Positions 8,819 to 17,132 are shown, numbered from the stretch's first letter. The stretch is 36,460 bases of DNA from an uncultured Candidatus Pelagibacter sp. (GCA_905618905.1 CAJQTH010000009.1:1-36460), one strand, 5' to 3'. The notes: a model not told the origin generated them from the letters alone. Numbers and translations are program-made.

Positions 8819-9840
8819 TGAATTTCTAATTTCTTATTTTCACATATAGTGTTTAGCATACTAAACATTAATGGAAAATGTTTAGAATTAAGATCTTGTA
8901 AAATTTTAGGTCCTATTTCTAATGCAAGTTGCGCACCCTCGACTGTAATATTTTTCATAAATTTTTCTTTAGCTTCTTTATATAGATATCCTTCACCTAA
9001 ATATTTTCCCATTAAACTATTTCTTCCCCCTATTGCACTTACATATAAATCGCCTAAACCAGCTAGACCATAAACTGTGTCTGCTCTACCCCCATAGAAA
9101 GAAACAAATTCAACCATTTCAGAAATTGATCTATGAATTAATGAGGCTGATGTATTTAAATAATATTTAGATTGAATTTCTTTAGGTGCTTTTGAATTGC
9201 TTAATCCTTCAGAAGCTCCAATCAACATTGAATAAATATTTTTAATTGCACCTGATAGCTCAATGCCAGTTAAATCATCTGACACTTCTGTTGAATAATA
9301 ATTTGTTGATATAATTTTTTTTAATTTTTCTGTTTCTTTAATATCTGGGTTTGCAATAACTGTTCCGGTTCTCATTTTATACGCAAGACCTGCTGCTAAA
9401 CAAGGTCCTTTGATTGCTGAAATATTTACTTCTCCATGACCTTTTCCCTTGAGAAGTTTTTTAATTTTATCTGAAAGTGTTATTAGTTCATTGCCCTCTA
9501 TGGCTAAACCTTTTGTTAATAAAATAATGGGAGTATTTTTTTTATAATTTTCTGATATTTGATTAACAAACCATTCAATTCCTACAGAGCTAACTCCAGC
9601 AACAATTATATCTACCTCACCTTCAAGTATTGATTGTAATTTTTCAAATTTTTCTACCTTCAATTTTTCCGGTAATTCAATATTTAAGGCAGGGTGAAGA
9701 TTATTATTTGATTTAATATTGTTTATTAAATCATCTTCTAAATGCGTACCAACAAGTGTTACTTCATTCTGGTTTTCAAGGCATGGCACAGCAAATGCTG
9801 ACCCCATTGCTCCAGCACCAATAATAATAATTTTTTTCAT
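8812..9840 (-). CDS. gpsA: glycerol-3-phosphate dehydrogenase (NAD(P)+) family protein, GpsA-like
   Basis: A 342-aa GpsA-type dehydrogenase. It has the N-terminal nucleotide-binding IIIIGAGAMGSAFAVPC, the LPEKL segment, the TKGLAIEG lysine motif, IKGPCLAAGLA in place of the usual SGPSFA-type motif, ELSGAIKNIYSMLIGASEGL, and the AGLGDLYVSAIGGRNS loop. These match the family fold and order, but several motif positions are not the textbook residues, so a dehydrogenase with another substrate is possible. A longer frame starts at 9873, but the nucleotide-binding strand normally begins a few residues from the start, so the ATG at 9840 is chosen; neither start has a clear ribosome-binding site. It is first in the minus-strand operon and divergent from tmm across 80 bases. 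Confidence 0.75.
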   Translation of the reverse strand: MKKIIIIGAGAMGSAFAVPCLENQNEVTLVGTHLEDDLINNIKSNNNLHPALNIELPEKLKVEKFEKLQSILEGEVDIIVAGVSSVGIEWFVNQISENYKKNTPIILLTKGLAIEGNELITLSDKIKKLLKGKGHGEVNISAIKGPCLAAGLAYKMRTGTVIANPDIKETEKLKKIISTNYYSTEVSDDLTGIELSGAIKNIYSMLIGASEGLSNSKAPKEIQSKYYLNTSASLIHRSISEMVEFVSFYGGRADTVYGLAGLGDLYVSAIGGRNSLMGKYLGEGYLYKEAKEKFMKNITVEGAQLALEIGPKILQDLNSKHFPLMFSMLNTICENKKLEIQW

Positions 9841-9920
9841 AATACTGTATTTTTTTATATTAATTTTTAGCATTTTGTTGGTAAAGTACAGTTATAAATT
9901 TATTAGAGAGAGGTGATTTT

Positions 9921-11258
9921 ATGACAAAAGTAGCAATTATTGGTGCTGGGCCTTGTGGTTTATCAGCTTTAAGATCCTTTGAACAAGCTGAAAAAAAAGG
10001 TGAAAAAATACCTGAAATAGTTTGTTTTGATAAACAAGAAGATTGGGGAGGATTATGGAACTACAGTTGGAGAACAGGTTCCGATCAATACGGTGACCCT
10101 GTACCTAATAGTATGTATAGGTATCTTTGGTCAAATGGTCCTAAAGAATGTCTTGAATTTGCTGACTATTCTTTTGATGAACATTTTGGAAAACCTATTC
10201 CATCTTTTCCACCTAGAGAAGTTTTATATGATTATATTTTGGGTAGAATAAAAAAAGGTAATTCAAAAAATAAAGTAAAATTTAGTACTACAGTTACTAA
10301 TGTTGTTTATAATGGTAATAATTTTGAAGTTACTTATCGTGATAAAAAAAAAGCTACTTCTTCAACAGATATTTTTGATTATGTTATTATAGCTAATGGA
10401 CATTTTTCTGTTCCGTTCATTCCAGAATATCCTGGTATGAAAGCTTTTCCCGGTAGAATAATGCACTCTCATGATTTTAGAGATGCAGAAGAATTTAGAG
10501 ATAAAAATGTAGTTGTTTTAGGAAGTAGTTACTCTGCAGAAGATGTGGCTCTTCAGTGTCATAAGTATGGAGCAAAAAGTGTGACAATAGCTTATAGGCA
10601 TAATCCAATGGGATTTAATTGGCCAAAAGGAATGAAAGAAGTTTATCACCTAGATAGACTTGAAGGCAATAAAGCAATTTTTAAAGATGGGTATGTGCAA
10701 GAAGCAGATGCTATAATTTTATGTACAGGTTATCTTCATCATTTTCCTTTTTTATCTGAGGATTTAAAATTAAATACAGGAAATAGATTGTATCCACCAA
10801 AGTTATATAAAGGTGTGGTTTGGCAGAATAATCACAAATTAATTTACCTAGGCATGCAAGATCAATTTCATACTTTTAATATGTTTGATTGTCAGGCTTG
10901 GTTTGCTAGAGATGTTGTAATGGGAAAAATTAAAGTTCCAAGTGATTCAGAGATTGAAAAAGATATAAATAAATGGGTATCGATGGAAGAAAAATTAGAA
11001 AGTGCCGATCAAATGATAGATTTTCAAACTGAGTATACAAAAGAACTTCATACTTTATCTGATTATCCAAAAATTGATTTTGAATTGATTAGAAAAACTT
11101 TTAAAGAATGGGAACACCATAAAGTAGAAAATATTATGACTTATAGAAATAAGTCTTTTTCTTCACCAGTAACTGGATCAATTGGTCCAAAACATCATAC
11201 TGATTGGGAAGTTGCAATGGACGATTCTTTAAAAACTTTTTTAGATCAACCAAAATAA
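9921..11258 (+). CDS. tmm: trimethylamine monooxygenase (flavin-containing monooxygenase)
   Basis: A 445-aa bacterial flavin-containing monooxygenase that oxidises trimethylamine to TMAO with NADPH and oxygen. The FAD motif IIGAGPCGLSAL starts near residue 6. LWSNGPKECLEFADYSF follows, with Asn72 at the position of the catalytic asparagine of Tmm. The FMO signature is present as FPGRIMHSHDF (176-186), and the NADPH motif VVVLGSSYSAED (197-208) has Tyr204 at the place of the Tmm oxygen/substrate tyrosine. The C-terminal part (EWEHHKVENIMTYRNKSF, GPKHHTDW) also matches Tmm rather than generic FMOs. A good ribosome-binding site (GAGAGAGGTG, 9906-9915) lies five bases before the ATG. It stands alone, convergent with the transporter permease gene. 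Confidence 0.93.
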   Translation: MTKVAIIGAGPCGLSALRSFEQAEKKGEKIPEIVCFDKQEDWGGLWNYSWRTGSDQYGDPVPNSMYRYLWSNGPKECLEFADYSFDEHFGKPIPSFPPREVLYDYILGRIKKGNSKNKVKFSTTVTNVVYNGNNFEVTYRDKKKATSSTDIFDYVIIANGHFSVPFIPEYPGMKAFPGRIMHSHDFRDAEEFRDKNVVVLGSSYSAEDVALQCHKYGAKSVTIAYRHNPMGFNWPKGMKEVYHLDRLEGNKAIFKDGYVQEADAIILCTGYLHHFPFLSEDLKLNTGNRLYPPKLYKGVVWQNNHKLIYLGMQDQFHTFNMFDCQAWFARDVVMGKIKVPSDSEIEKDINKWVSMEEKLESADQMIDFQTEYTKELHTLSDYPKIDFELIRKTFKEWEHHKVENIMTYRNKSFSSPVTGSIGPKHHTDWEVAMDDSLKTFLDQPK

Positions 11259-11267
11259 TGATTTTTT

Positions 11268-11285
11268 AAACTTGTTGAAGTTTTT
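11268..11285. terminator. possible bidirectional terminator between tmm and tmoW
   Basis: AAACTT (11268-11273), a GTTG loop and AAGTTT (11278-11283) form a perfect six-base-pair stem in the 60-base convergent gap. T-runs flank it on both sides (six Ts just upstream, two after the stem on the plus strand), so it could end transcription from both directions. The stem is AT-rich and weak, so it is a candidate only. Confidence 0.4.
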
Positions 11286-11318
11286 CAATAGATCGTTTTC
11301 TAAAGTTGAATATTTTAA

Positions 11319-13472
11319 CTAATCTATACCAAGGTGTTTTTTTCTTTGCCCTACCCATGTTCGAATTAGATGATCAAATACTAAACCTATAAAAGCAACA
11401 CAAAGACCTAGTGTTAGTCCTATACCCGCACCTTTTTTATCAGATATAGCTTTTAAAATATATTGTCCCAAATCCTCCGTTCCAATAAATGCTCCAATAA
11501 TTACCATAAATAAAGCAAATACAATTGTTTGATTTAAGCCAAGCATCATATGAGGTAGTGCTAAGGGGAATTCTATTTTCAACAACCTTTGTATTTTTGT
11601 TACACCTGACATTGAAGCTGCATCATGTAAAGAAGGTGGAACGCTTCTTAATCCTTCAATCGTGTACCTTGTTGCAGGTATAGTTGCGTAAACAACTACT
11701 GCAATTAATACCGATGTATCCGTAACTCCAAAAAGCATCATTACTGGAATTAAATATACAAATGAAGGGAATGTTTGAAAAATATCACAAACTCCCAACA
11801 TAAAATTTGTGGAATGCTTATTCTGAAAACATAAAGTTCCAACAGTAAAACCAATTACACAAGATAGGATAACTCCAAAAGTTGCCATGTATGTAGTAAC
11901 TAAAGCTCTGTCCCACCATGGACTTAATGCTATAAATAATGTTAATCCTCCAACTACAATAGCTGAACGTATTCCACCAATTATATAACCTGCTCCCATA
12001 ACTAGAACAAAAGTTGCAACAATAGGCATACGCAAATAAGCAGCTCGCATAGGCTGCAATACATCAACTATCAACCATGTATTAAAAATTTTTAAAGTTT
12101 GAAAGAAAGTATCCCAAATCCAATCAACTCCTTTATTCCAAAAATCTGCTGTTGATATTCCTTTGTTGTGAGGAATTTCATATAAATAATTAAAACCTTC
12201 TTTAAAATAAAAAGATCCAGCATAAGCAAATATAATTCCAATCAATATTGCACCAGAAAAAAATATTATATTCTTATAACGCTGAAAAAAAGTTAGGTTA
12301 CCAAAATAATCTATCTGTTTATTTGCCCAAGCTAAAGACAATTTATCTAGCAATATCGCAATCAAACTAATGCACAAACCTGCTTCTAGTGCTAATCCGA
12401 TGTTAAGCTGATTTAAGGCTAATAATAAATTAAATCCTAAACCTTTAGCACCTATAAAGGCTGAAATGACTGCCATAGAAAAACACACCATGATAACCTG
12501 ATTCACTCCAATCAAAATGTCTCTTCTTGCAGTTGGGATTAATACTTTAAACATAAGCTGTAAATTATTACATCCACTCATTCTACCAGCTTCGATAACT
12601 TCAGGAGATACACCTCTAAGACCTAATAAAGTCAGTAGTATCATTGGTGGAACAGCCACAACCATAGTTATAATTACACCAGCATGATCACCAACTCCAA
12701 AAAGAACAATTGCAGGAACTAATACAGCGTATTGAGGCATGGTCTGCATAACTAAAAGTATTGGATATAAAGCTTTTTCAACACGTTTACTTTTGAATGC
12801 CGCAATCCCTAAGCCCAAACCAAAAATAAAAGATAGTGGTGCTGCTACCAATATAAAAGAAAGTGTTTGCATCGAAGGTTTCCATTGACCAAAAATAGAA
12901 ATATAAATCATTACTATAGCAGAAAATAAAGCTAGTCCCTTGCCACTTAATTTATATCCAAGTATTGCCGCTCCCGCTGCAACAATTGTCCAAGGTAACC
13001 CTGGTAATTTTGCCCATGAATTTTCACTTATCCAATCCCAACTTGTAAATGCAACAATAGTTTCAACGCCACCTAATAAAATCTCTCTAATTAATTCTAT
13101 GAGAAATGTTATAAATGAAGTTAAATTTCTTGTTATTTGTAAAACTAAAGGTTGGGTTTTAAATTCTTGAGTATCTTCATTCCAAAATTCTATTGGCATC
13201 CAATCATTCATTAAAAAAAATAATGAATCGTTTATCCAGATAGGTAGCCATCCAAGTAAAGGAGGCAATCTCCAAAAAACATCAAATGCGTAGTATCTTA
13301 CTTCTGCACCAAAGAGCGTGTAAGTGCTTTGATTAGGATCTTTAATGAATTCTGCTTGACCTCTAATAAATTTATAAGTTTCTGGAACATCAATTGCAAA
13401 ATATAAAGTAAAAAATGCAACCAATAAAAATAGCCATTGAAATAATTTTGGATATTTTTTTAATAATTCCAT
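11319..13472 (-). CDS. tmoW: TMAO / glycine-betaine ABC transporter, double-length permease
   Basis: A 717-aa membrane protein containing two complete binding-protein-dependent permease domains in one chain. The first has its EAA-type coupling loop at about 294-314 (EAGRMSGCNNLQLMFKVLIP), and the second at about 616-636 (HDAASMSGVTKIQRLLKIEFP). Each is surrounded by hydrophobic segments and preceded by the MQTMPQYAVLVPA or FQTFPSFVYLIPV element typical of ProW/OpuAB permeases. Ordinary ProW proteins have one such domain and about 300 residues, so this is a tandem fusion that would give the whole channel as a pseudo-dimer. It follows the ATPase gene by three bases. The permease brings TMAO and/or betaine across the inner membrane; the substrate is inferred from the binding protein and the tmm/tdm context. 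Confidence 0.88.
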   Translation of the reverse strand: MELLKKYPKLFQWLFLLVAFFTLYFAIDVPETYKFIRGQAEFIKDPNQSTYTLFGAEVRYYAFDVFWRLPPLLGWLPIWINDSLFFLMNDWMPIEFWNEDTQEFKTQPLVLQITRNLTSFITFLIELIREILLGGVETIVAFTSWDWISENSWAKLPGLPWTIVAAGAAILGYKLSGKGLALFSAIVMIYISIFGQWKPSMQTLSFILVAAPLSFIFGLGLGIAAFKSKRVEKALYPILLVMQTMPQYAVLVPAIVLFGVGDHAGVIITMVVAVPPMILLTLLGLRGVSPEVIEAGRMSGCNNLQLMFKVLIPTARRDILIGVNQVIMVCFSMAVISAFIGAKGLGFNLLLALNQLNIGLALEAGLCISLIAILLDKLSLAWANKQIDYFGNLTFFQRYKNIIFFSGAILIGIIFAYAGSFYFKEGFNYLYEIPHNKGISTADFWNKGVDWIWDTFFQTLKIFNTWLIVDVLQPMRAAYLRMPIVATFVLVMGAGYIIGGIRSAIVVGGLTLFIALSPWWDRALVTTYMATFGVILSCVIGFTVGTLCFQNKHSTNFMLGVCDIFQTFPSFVYLIPVMMLFGVTDTSVLIAVVVYATIPATRYTIEGLRSVPPSLHDAASMSGVTKIQRLLKIEFPLALPHMMLGLNQTIVFALFMVIIGAFIGTEDLGQYILKAISDKKGAGIGLTLGLCVAFIGLVFDHLIRTWVGQRKKHLGID

Positions 13473-13475
13473 AGT

Positions 13476-14507
13476 TTAATCATTACTTTTTTTTCCACCA
13501 AAAACTGTACTTATTATTTTTGATGGATGAACAGTGCCAACAATTTGATTATTTTCATCAATTACAGATACTGACTTTTCTTGAGTTAATATTTTTTCAG
13601 CTACATTTTCAATTATTTCATTTCTTAAAACTTTTAAATCACTTAAATTTTCATTATTTGGTTTTTCCATTACATCTTCTATTTTTAAAACCTTCTCTCT
13701 AGGAACTTCTTCAGTGAATTTTTTTACGTATTCTGTGGCTGGATTTAACACAATGTTAGCTGGTGTATCCAACTGTTCAATTATTCCGTCTTTCATTATT
13801 GCGATACGATCAGCAAGTTTTAAAGCCTCATCAAAATCATGTGTAATAAACATAATTGTTTTTTGTAATTTTTCTTGAAGTCTTAAGAATTCATCCTGCA
13901 TCTCTTTTCTAATTAGTGGGTCTAATGCAGAAAATGGCTCATCTAAAAACCAAATATCAGGCTCAACGGCTAATGATCGTGCAATACCTACTCTTTGCTG
14001 CTGTCCACCAGAAAGCTCTCTTGGAAAATAGTTTTCTCTTCCTTCAAGACCAACAAGCTTAACCATTTCCATTGCTTTATTGATGCTATCTTTGGTTTTA
14101 ATACCTTTAATTTGAAGTGGGAAAGCAATATTTTCAACAACTGTTTTATGAGGAAGCAAAGCAAAACTTTGAAACACCATTCCCATTTTATTTCTTCTAA
14201 GTTCAATCAGTTCTTTATTGTTTAATGAAAGTAAATCTTGGCCCTCAATGAAAATTTTTCCTGCAGTTGCATCTGTTAATCTAGAAATACATCTTAATAA
14301 TGTTGATTTTCCTGAGCCAGATAAACCCATAACAACTAATATTTCTCCTTTTAAAACTTCAAAAGAAGCATTGTTTACACCTACTATACATCCATTTTCT
14401 TGGAATGTTTTAGCATCTACATTTCCATTTGCCTCTTGAAGCATTTTTTTGGCATTAGTTCCAAAAATTTTATAAACAGATTCACATTTAATTACTGTAT
14501 CAGTCAT
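13476..14507 (-). CDS. tmoV: TMAO / glycine-betaine ABC transporter, ATP-binding subunit
   Basis: The 343-aa ATPase of a ProV/OpuAA-type importer. It has Walker A GLSGSGKST (61-69), the Q-loop VFQSFALLPH, the signature LSGGQQQR (165-172), Walker B DIWFLDEP (184-191) and the switch histidine in FITHDFDEA. An N-terminal stretch of about 45 residues precedes the ATPase core, as in ProV. The C-terminal 70 residues hold a short CBS-like segment (VLRNEIIENVAEKIL, VSVIDENNQIVGTV), less than the two full CBS domains of classical ProV, so osmotic gating may be reduced. The ATG has no Shine-Dalgarno; a strong AAGGAGGG lies 66 bases upstream without a start codon behind it. The gene sits three bases ahead of the permease gene. 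Confidence 0.9.
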   Translation of the reverse strand: MTDTVIKCESVYKIFGTNAKKMLQEANGNVDAKTFQENGCIVGVNNASFEVLKGEILVVMGLSGSGKSTLLRCISRLTDATAGKIFIEGQDLLSLNNKELIELRRNKMGMVFQSFALLPHKTVVENIAFPLQIKGIKTKDSINKAMEMVKLVGLEGRENYFPRELSGGQQQRVGIARSLAVEPDIWFLDEPFSALDPLIRKEMQDEFLRLQEKLQKTIMFITHDFDEALKLADRIAIMKDGIIEQLDTPANIVLNPATEYVKKFTEEVPREKVLKIEDVMEKPNNENLSDLKVLRNEIIENVAEKILTQEKSVSVIDENNQIVGTVHPSKIISTVFGGKKSND

Positions 14508-14580
14508 AATATTTTAACAAGCTATACGATATAAAAATAAAAAACACTTTTTATATTATTTGTATTTGTTCTTACCCTCC

Positions 14581-15132
14581 TTAAAAATTTTTAATAAAGT
14601 AAACTCTTGTATCAATTCCAGTACTTAAGAAATTTAAAACCTCTCCACTAACAGTAATTTTTTCATCTACCCCAACATTATTTCCACTCACTGTAAAACC
14701 AGCAAAGCATTTATTATTTTCCTTGTTCCACTTAACAAATGTTTCATCAATTTTATTTCCATTAATAGTATAAATGTGATGTGCTCTAAAATTTAAAAAA
14801 TTGGCACCCATAATTGCACGTTGTGGAATAATCTTTGTTGCTTTACAGACTTTTTCATACTGGTCTGGAGATAATTTATAATGATCAGTTCCATCGTAGA
14901 ATACTAAGATTCCTGATGGCAGACTTGAAATCAGTTCATTTTGTTTTCTTGTCTCTGCAATTCTTTCTTCTTCTTTTTTCATTTTGGCAATCAGTTCTTC
15001 ACCCTCACCAAAAATATTATTTAAAATAGCAAAAGAAAAAATTACAATAATTGTTAAGATAATAAGACCTGCGAACTGTCTAACTGGTTCAGATATCTTC
15101 ATTAATTTTTCTAAATATGTATTTTGTAACAT
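14581..15132 (-). CDS. 183-aa membrane-anchored hypothetical protein
   Basis: After a short polar N-terminus there is one hydrophobic segment at about residues 19-40 (FAGLIILTIIVIFSFAILNN), then a charged linker of about 20 residues rich in Lys, Glu and Arg that may form a short coiled coil (LIAKMKKEEERIAETRKQNE), then a globular part with two cysteines, probably periplasmic. I do not recognise the domain. It is the third of three small envelope genes lying between tmoX and tmoVW and starts seven bases after the MORN gene. A role with the transporter is possible but is suggested only by position. Confidence 0.65.
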   Translation of the reverse strand: MLQNTYLEKLMKISEPVRQFAGLIILTIIVIFSFAILNNIFGEGEELIAKMKKEEERIAETRKQNELISSLPSGILVFYDGTDHYKLSPDQYEKVCKATKIIPQRAIMGANFLNFRAHHIYTINGNKIDETFVKWNKENNKCFAGFTVSGNNVGVDEKITVSGEVLNFLSTGIDTRVYFIKNF

Positions 15133-15139
15133 TTTTTAA

Positions 15140-15514
15140 TTATTCTTGTAATTTACCATTTTTCCAAATCCCTATTTTTTCTTTTCCATCAGATCCTGTA
15201 AATGCCCCCTCTCCATTCATAAAGCCATTAGCCCATTCCCCGTCATAAGTTGCACCGTTTGGAAAGGTTAAAACACCCTGTCCATTCCACACGCTATTTT
15301 TAAATTCACCCTTGTAAATATATCCATTAGGCCAAGTCTCAATTCCTTGCCCCTGTTTTTGCGTACCAATCCAATTCCCCTCATAAGTTGTTTTGTCAGT
15401 GTAAGTCCATTTACCAAAACCATCTTTACAATTTCCTTCACAACCCGTCTTTCGAGCTGATACTGTTGTTGCAATTAAACAACTTAAAATTATATAAAGT
15501 AAAAACTTTTTCAT
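15140..15514 (-). CDS. secreted MORN-repeat protein
   Basis: A 124-aa protein with an N-terminal signal peptide (MKKFLLYIILSCLIATTVSA) and then a cysteine pair (CEGNC) followed by at least three MORN repeats: YEGNWIGTQKQGQGIETWPNG, YKGEFKNSVWNGQGVLTFPNG and YDGEWANGFMNGEGAF, with partial repeats at each end. MORN repeats form extended beta-hairpin arrays and often mediate membrane or protein contacts. Signal peptide plus repeats indicate a periplasmic or outer-envelope location. It is the middle gene of three small envelope genes, spaced 7-9 bases from each neighbour. Its exact function is unknown. Confidence 0.8.
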   Translation of the reverse strand: MKKFLLYIILSCLIATTVSARKTGCEGNCKDGFGKWTYTDKTTYEGNWIGTQKQGQGIETWPNGYIYKGEFKNSVWNGQGVLTFPNGATYDGEWANGFMNGEGAFTGSDGKEKIGIWKNGKLQE

Positions 15515-15523
15515 TTTTTTATT

Positions 15524-15967
15524 TTAACTACATGAATAAAAAGAAATATTTTTTTCAAAATTATCACTTTTTAAACCTACTGTAATTTCATGAACTAATT
15601 CACCTGATTTTCTGTTAATTATACCTGACTCTGAATAATTTTTTTCTTTATCAAAAGCTTTAAACAAAACTACGTCTTTATTTACAATTTTTACCTCAAA
15701 TTTTGGAGTTTTTGATAAAAACGATGACAGCCCCTTGATCAAAAGTTTTTCTGGTTGTTTTGCATCAATTTCAAATTTATCTAGATTTTGATCATCTAAA
15801 TCTTTTGCTAAAAAAGTTTGATAATTATACTCTGAGTTCTTAAGTATTTTCTTTTCTAATTCACACACAAAATCAATTTTGATATCTTCTTGTATGTCTA
15901 TATTTTTTGCAAAAGAAAAATTAAAAGTTAATAAGCTGATGGATATATATAAAAAAAACTTTATCAT
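15524..15967 (-). CDS. 147-aa exported hypothetical protein
   Basis: The protein has a clear N-terminal signal peptide (MIKFFLYISISLLTFNFSFA, likely cut after the Ala) and a mature part of about 127 residues with two cysteines, one near residue 35 and one next to the C-terminus, which could pair. The mature region looks like an all-beta lipocalin- or immunoglobulin-like fold (FEVKIVNKDVVLFKAF, SGIINRKSGELVHEITVGL), but no family is recognised. It follows the tmoX terminator and probably starts a separate transcript with the MORN gene and the 183-aa gene. Confidence 0.65.
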   Translation of the reverse strand: MIKFFLYISISLLTFNFSFAKNIDIQEDIKIDFVCELEKKILKNSEYNYQTFLAKDLDDQNLDKFEIDAKQPEKLLIKGLSSFLSKTPKFEVKIVNKDVVLFKAFDKEKNYSESGIINRKSGELVHEITVGLKSDNFEKNISFYSCS

Positions 15968-16013
15968 TTAATTAATAAATTCGTAATTTGAATTTGTGCG
16001 AGAGCACCTTATT

Positions 16014-16047
16014 TAAAAAAATCCCTCCCAACATTGTTGGGAGAGAT
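16014..16047 (-). terminator. rho-independent terminator of tmoX
   Basis: On the minus strand CTCCCAAC and GTTGGGAG (16025-16032 with 16036-16043) form a perfect eight-base-pair stem with a three-base loop, extended by three more pairs beyond one mismatch. It is followed by seven uridines, given by the A-run at 16015-16021. It lies 23 bases after the tmoX stop. It separates the abundant binding-protein message from the downstream small genes and the tmoVW genes. Confidence 0.85.
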
Positions 16048-16069
16048 TTCAATTTATTAACTTTTACCC

Positions 16070-17014
16070 TTATTTAGTAAAAGCTTGCCAAACACTCTTA
16101 TTGTCAGCTAACCATTTTTTAGCCGCATCTTCATGAGTCATTTTATCAAGGTCAACTAAAGCTGCCATTGCACCGATATGACTTGTAGAGAATGACATTT
16201 TTTTAAATGCTCCTGCTGCTGCTGGATGAGTTTTTGGAAAATCTGCATTTACAGCTTTTTTCAAATAACCATCTGGCGAACCACATTTTCCATCACCACC
16301 ATCTTCTGGTCTGCAACCAGCTGAATATGGAGGGAAGTCTATAAAAGTAAAACCAGCACCATCTGTAAAGTTTGGTGTCCAGTTGAATATTATAGTTCCT
16401 CTTCCTTCTTTTTCAGCAGATTTAAGCTCAGCCCAAAGTGCGTCTGCACTTCCAGCAAATTTAACAGTCCAAAGATCTCCAAGCCCTAAAGCATCAACTC
16501 TCTGTGGTATTAAATCTCCATGCCAACTTTGTGGTCCTTCTAACATTCGTCCTTTTCCACCTGAATCAGGTGTTGTAAAGTTTTTAGCACAAGCTGGATT
16601 TTTTAATGCTGTCCAATCTGGAAGACCAGGACATAATCCTTTTTCAACAACCCAGTTTGGATATCCCATATCTTCAAGAGTTCTAGCTTCATGATCTCCC
16701 CAGTCTACTAAACCACCTTTGTCTAGTGCTGTTGTAAATGATTTACCAAACGCAGATTCCCACACTTCGTGAGATAAACTTACATCACCAATACGAATTG
16801 CTTCATAAACGGCTTGTGAGTCTGTGTTTACATATTTTACATTGTTTCCCATACTTTCAAAAATTCCACCAATAACGTGAGCCATTACAATTTGGCTTGA
16901 CCAGTTATGAGTTGGAATAACGATAGGTTTTTTACTATCTGCAGCGTTAGAAACTCCAGCAAAACTTACAGCTGAAATTACTAAGGCAGATATTAATGAT
17001 ATTATCTTTTTCAT
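16070..17014 (-). CDS. tmoX: TMAO / glycine-betaine periplasmic binding protein
   Basis: A 314-aa periplasmic substrate-binding protein of the OpuAC family. A signal peptide ends near VSNA (residues 21-24). The mature part has NWSSQIV (Trp38), HEVWE (Trp85), GPQSWHGD (Trp164) and FNWTPNF (Trp212), which are placed to form the aromatic box that holds a quaternary ammonium or amine-oxide group. The overall pattern (TDSQAVYEAIRIGDV, DKGGLVDWGDH, YLKKAVNADFPKTHP) follows TmoX of marine Roseobacter. Close SAR11 homologues are known to take several osmolytes, so glycine betaine and other methylated compounds are likely substrates as well as TMAO. A strong ribosome-binding site (AAGGAGAGAG, minus strand of 17021-17030) precedes the ATG, and a terminator follows, so the gene can be expressed far above the rest of the transporter. 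Confidence 0.9.
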   Translation of the reverse strand: MKKIISLISALVISAVSFAGVSNAADSKKPIVIPTHNWSSQIVMAHVIGGIFESMGNNVKYVNTDSQAVYEAIRIGDVSLSHEVWESAFGKSFTTALDKGGLVDWGDHEARTLEDMGYPNWVVEKGLCPGLPDWTALKNPACAKNFTTPDSGGKGRMLEGPQSWHGDLIPQRVDALGLGDLWTVKFAGSADALWAELKSAEKEGRGTIIFNWTPNFTDGAGFTFIDFPPYSAGCRPEDGGDGKCGSPDGYLKKAVNADFPKTHPAAAGAFKKMSFSTSHIGAMAALVDLDKMTHEDAAKKWLADNKSVWQAFTK

Positions 17015-17132
17015 TATATTCTCTCTCCTTAATATTAATGTTTAAGTAAGCATGTTCTCATTTATTAAATTTATAGTCAATGCCTCCTGATTATATTATG
17101 CTAACCCTCAATTATTTAAATTTACACTGGCA
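17015..17132. promoter_or_regulatory. divergent control region between tmoX and tdm
   Basis: A 118-base AT-rich gap holds the promoters of the TMAO-uptake protein (minus) and TMAO demethylase (plus). The tmoX side carries a strong purine-rich ribosome-binding site, while the tdm side has none, suggesting a leaderless or weakly initiated message. I see no convincing inverted repeat for an operator. Confidence 0.4.

Noticed and set aside
9841..9873. A longer N-terminus for the GpsA-like protein
   Set aside because: The nucleotide-binding strand starts at the second methionine, as is normal; the extra 11 residues lack support and no ribosome-binding site favours the longer form.
15996..16007. 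GTGC-GAGA-GCAC hairpin near the tmoX terminator
   Set aside because: Only four pairs and no T-run; the nearby eight-pair stem explains termination.
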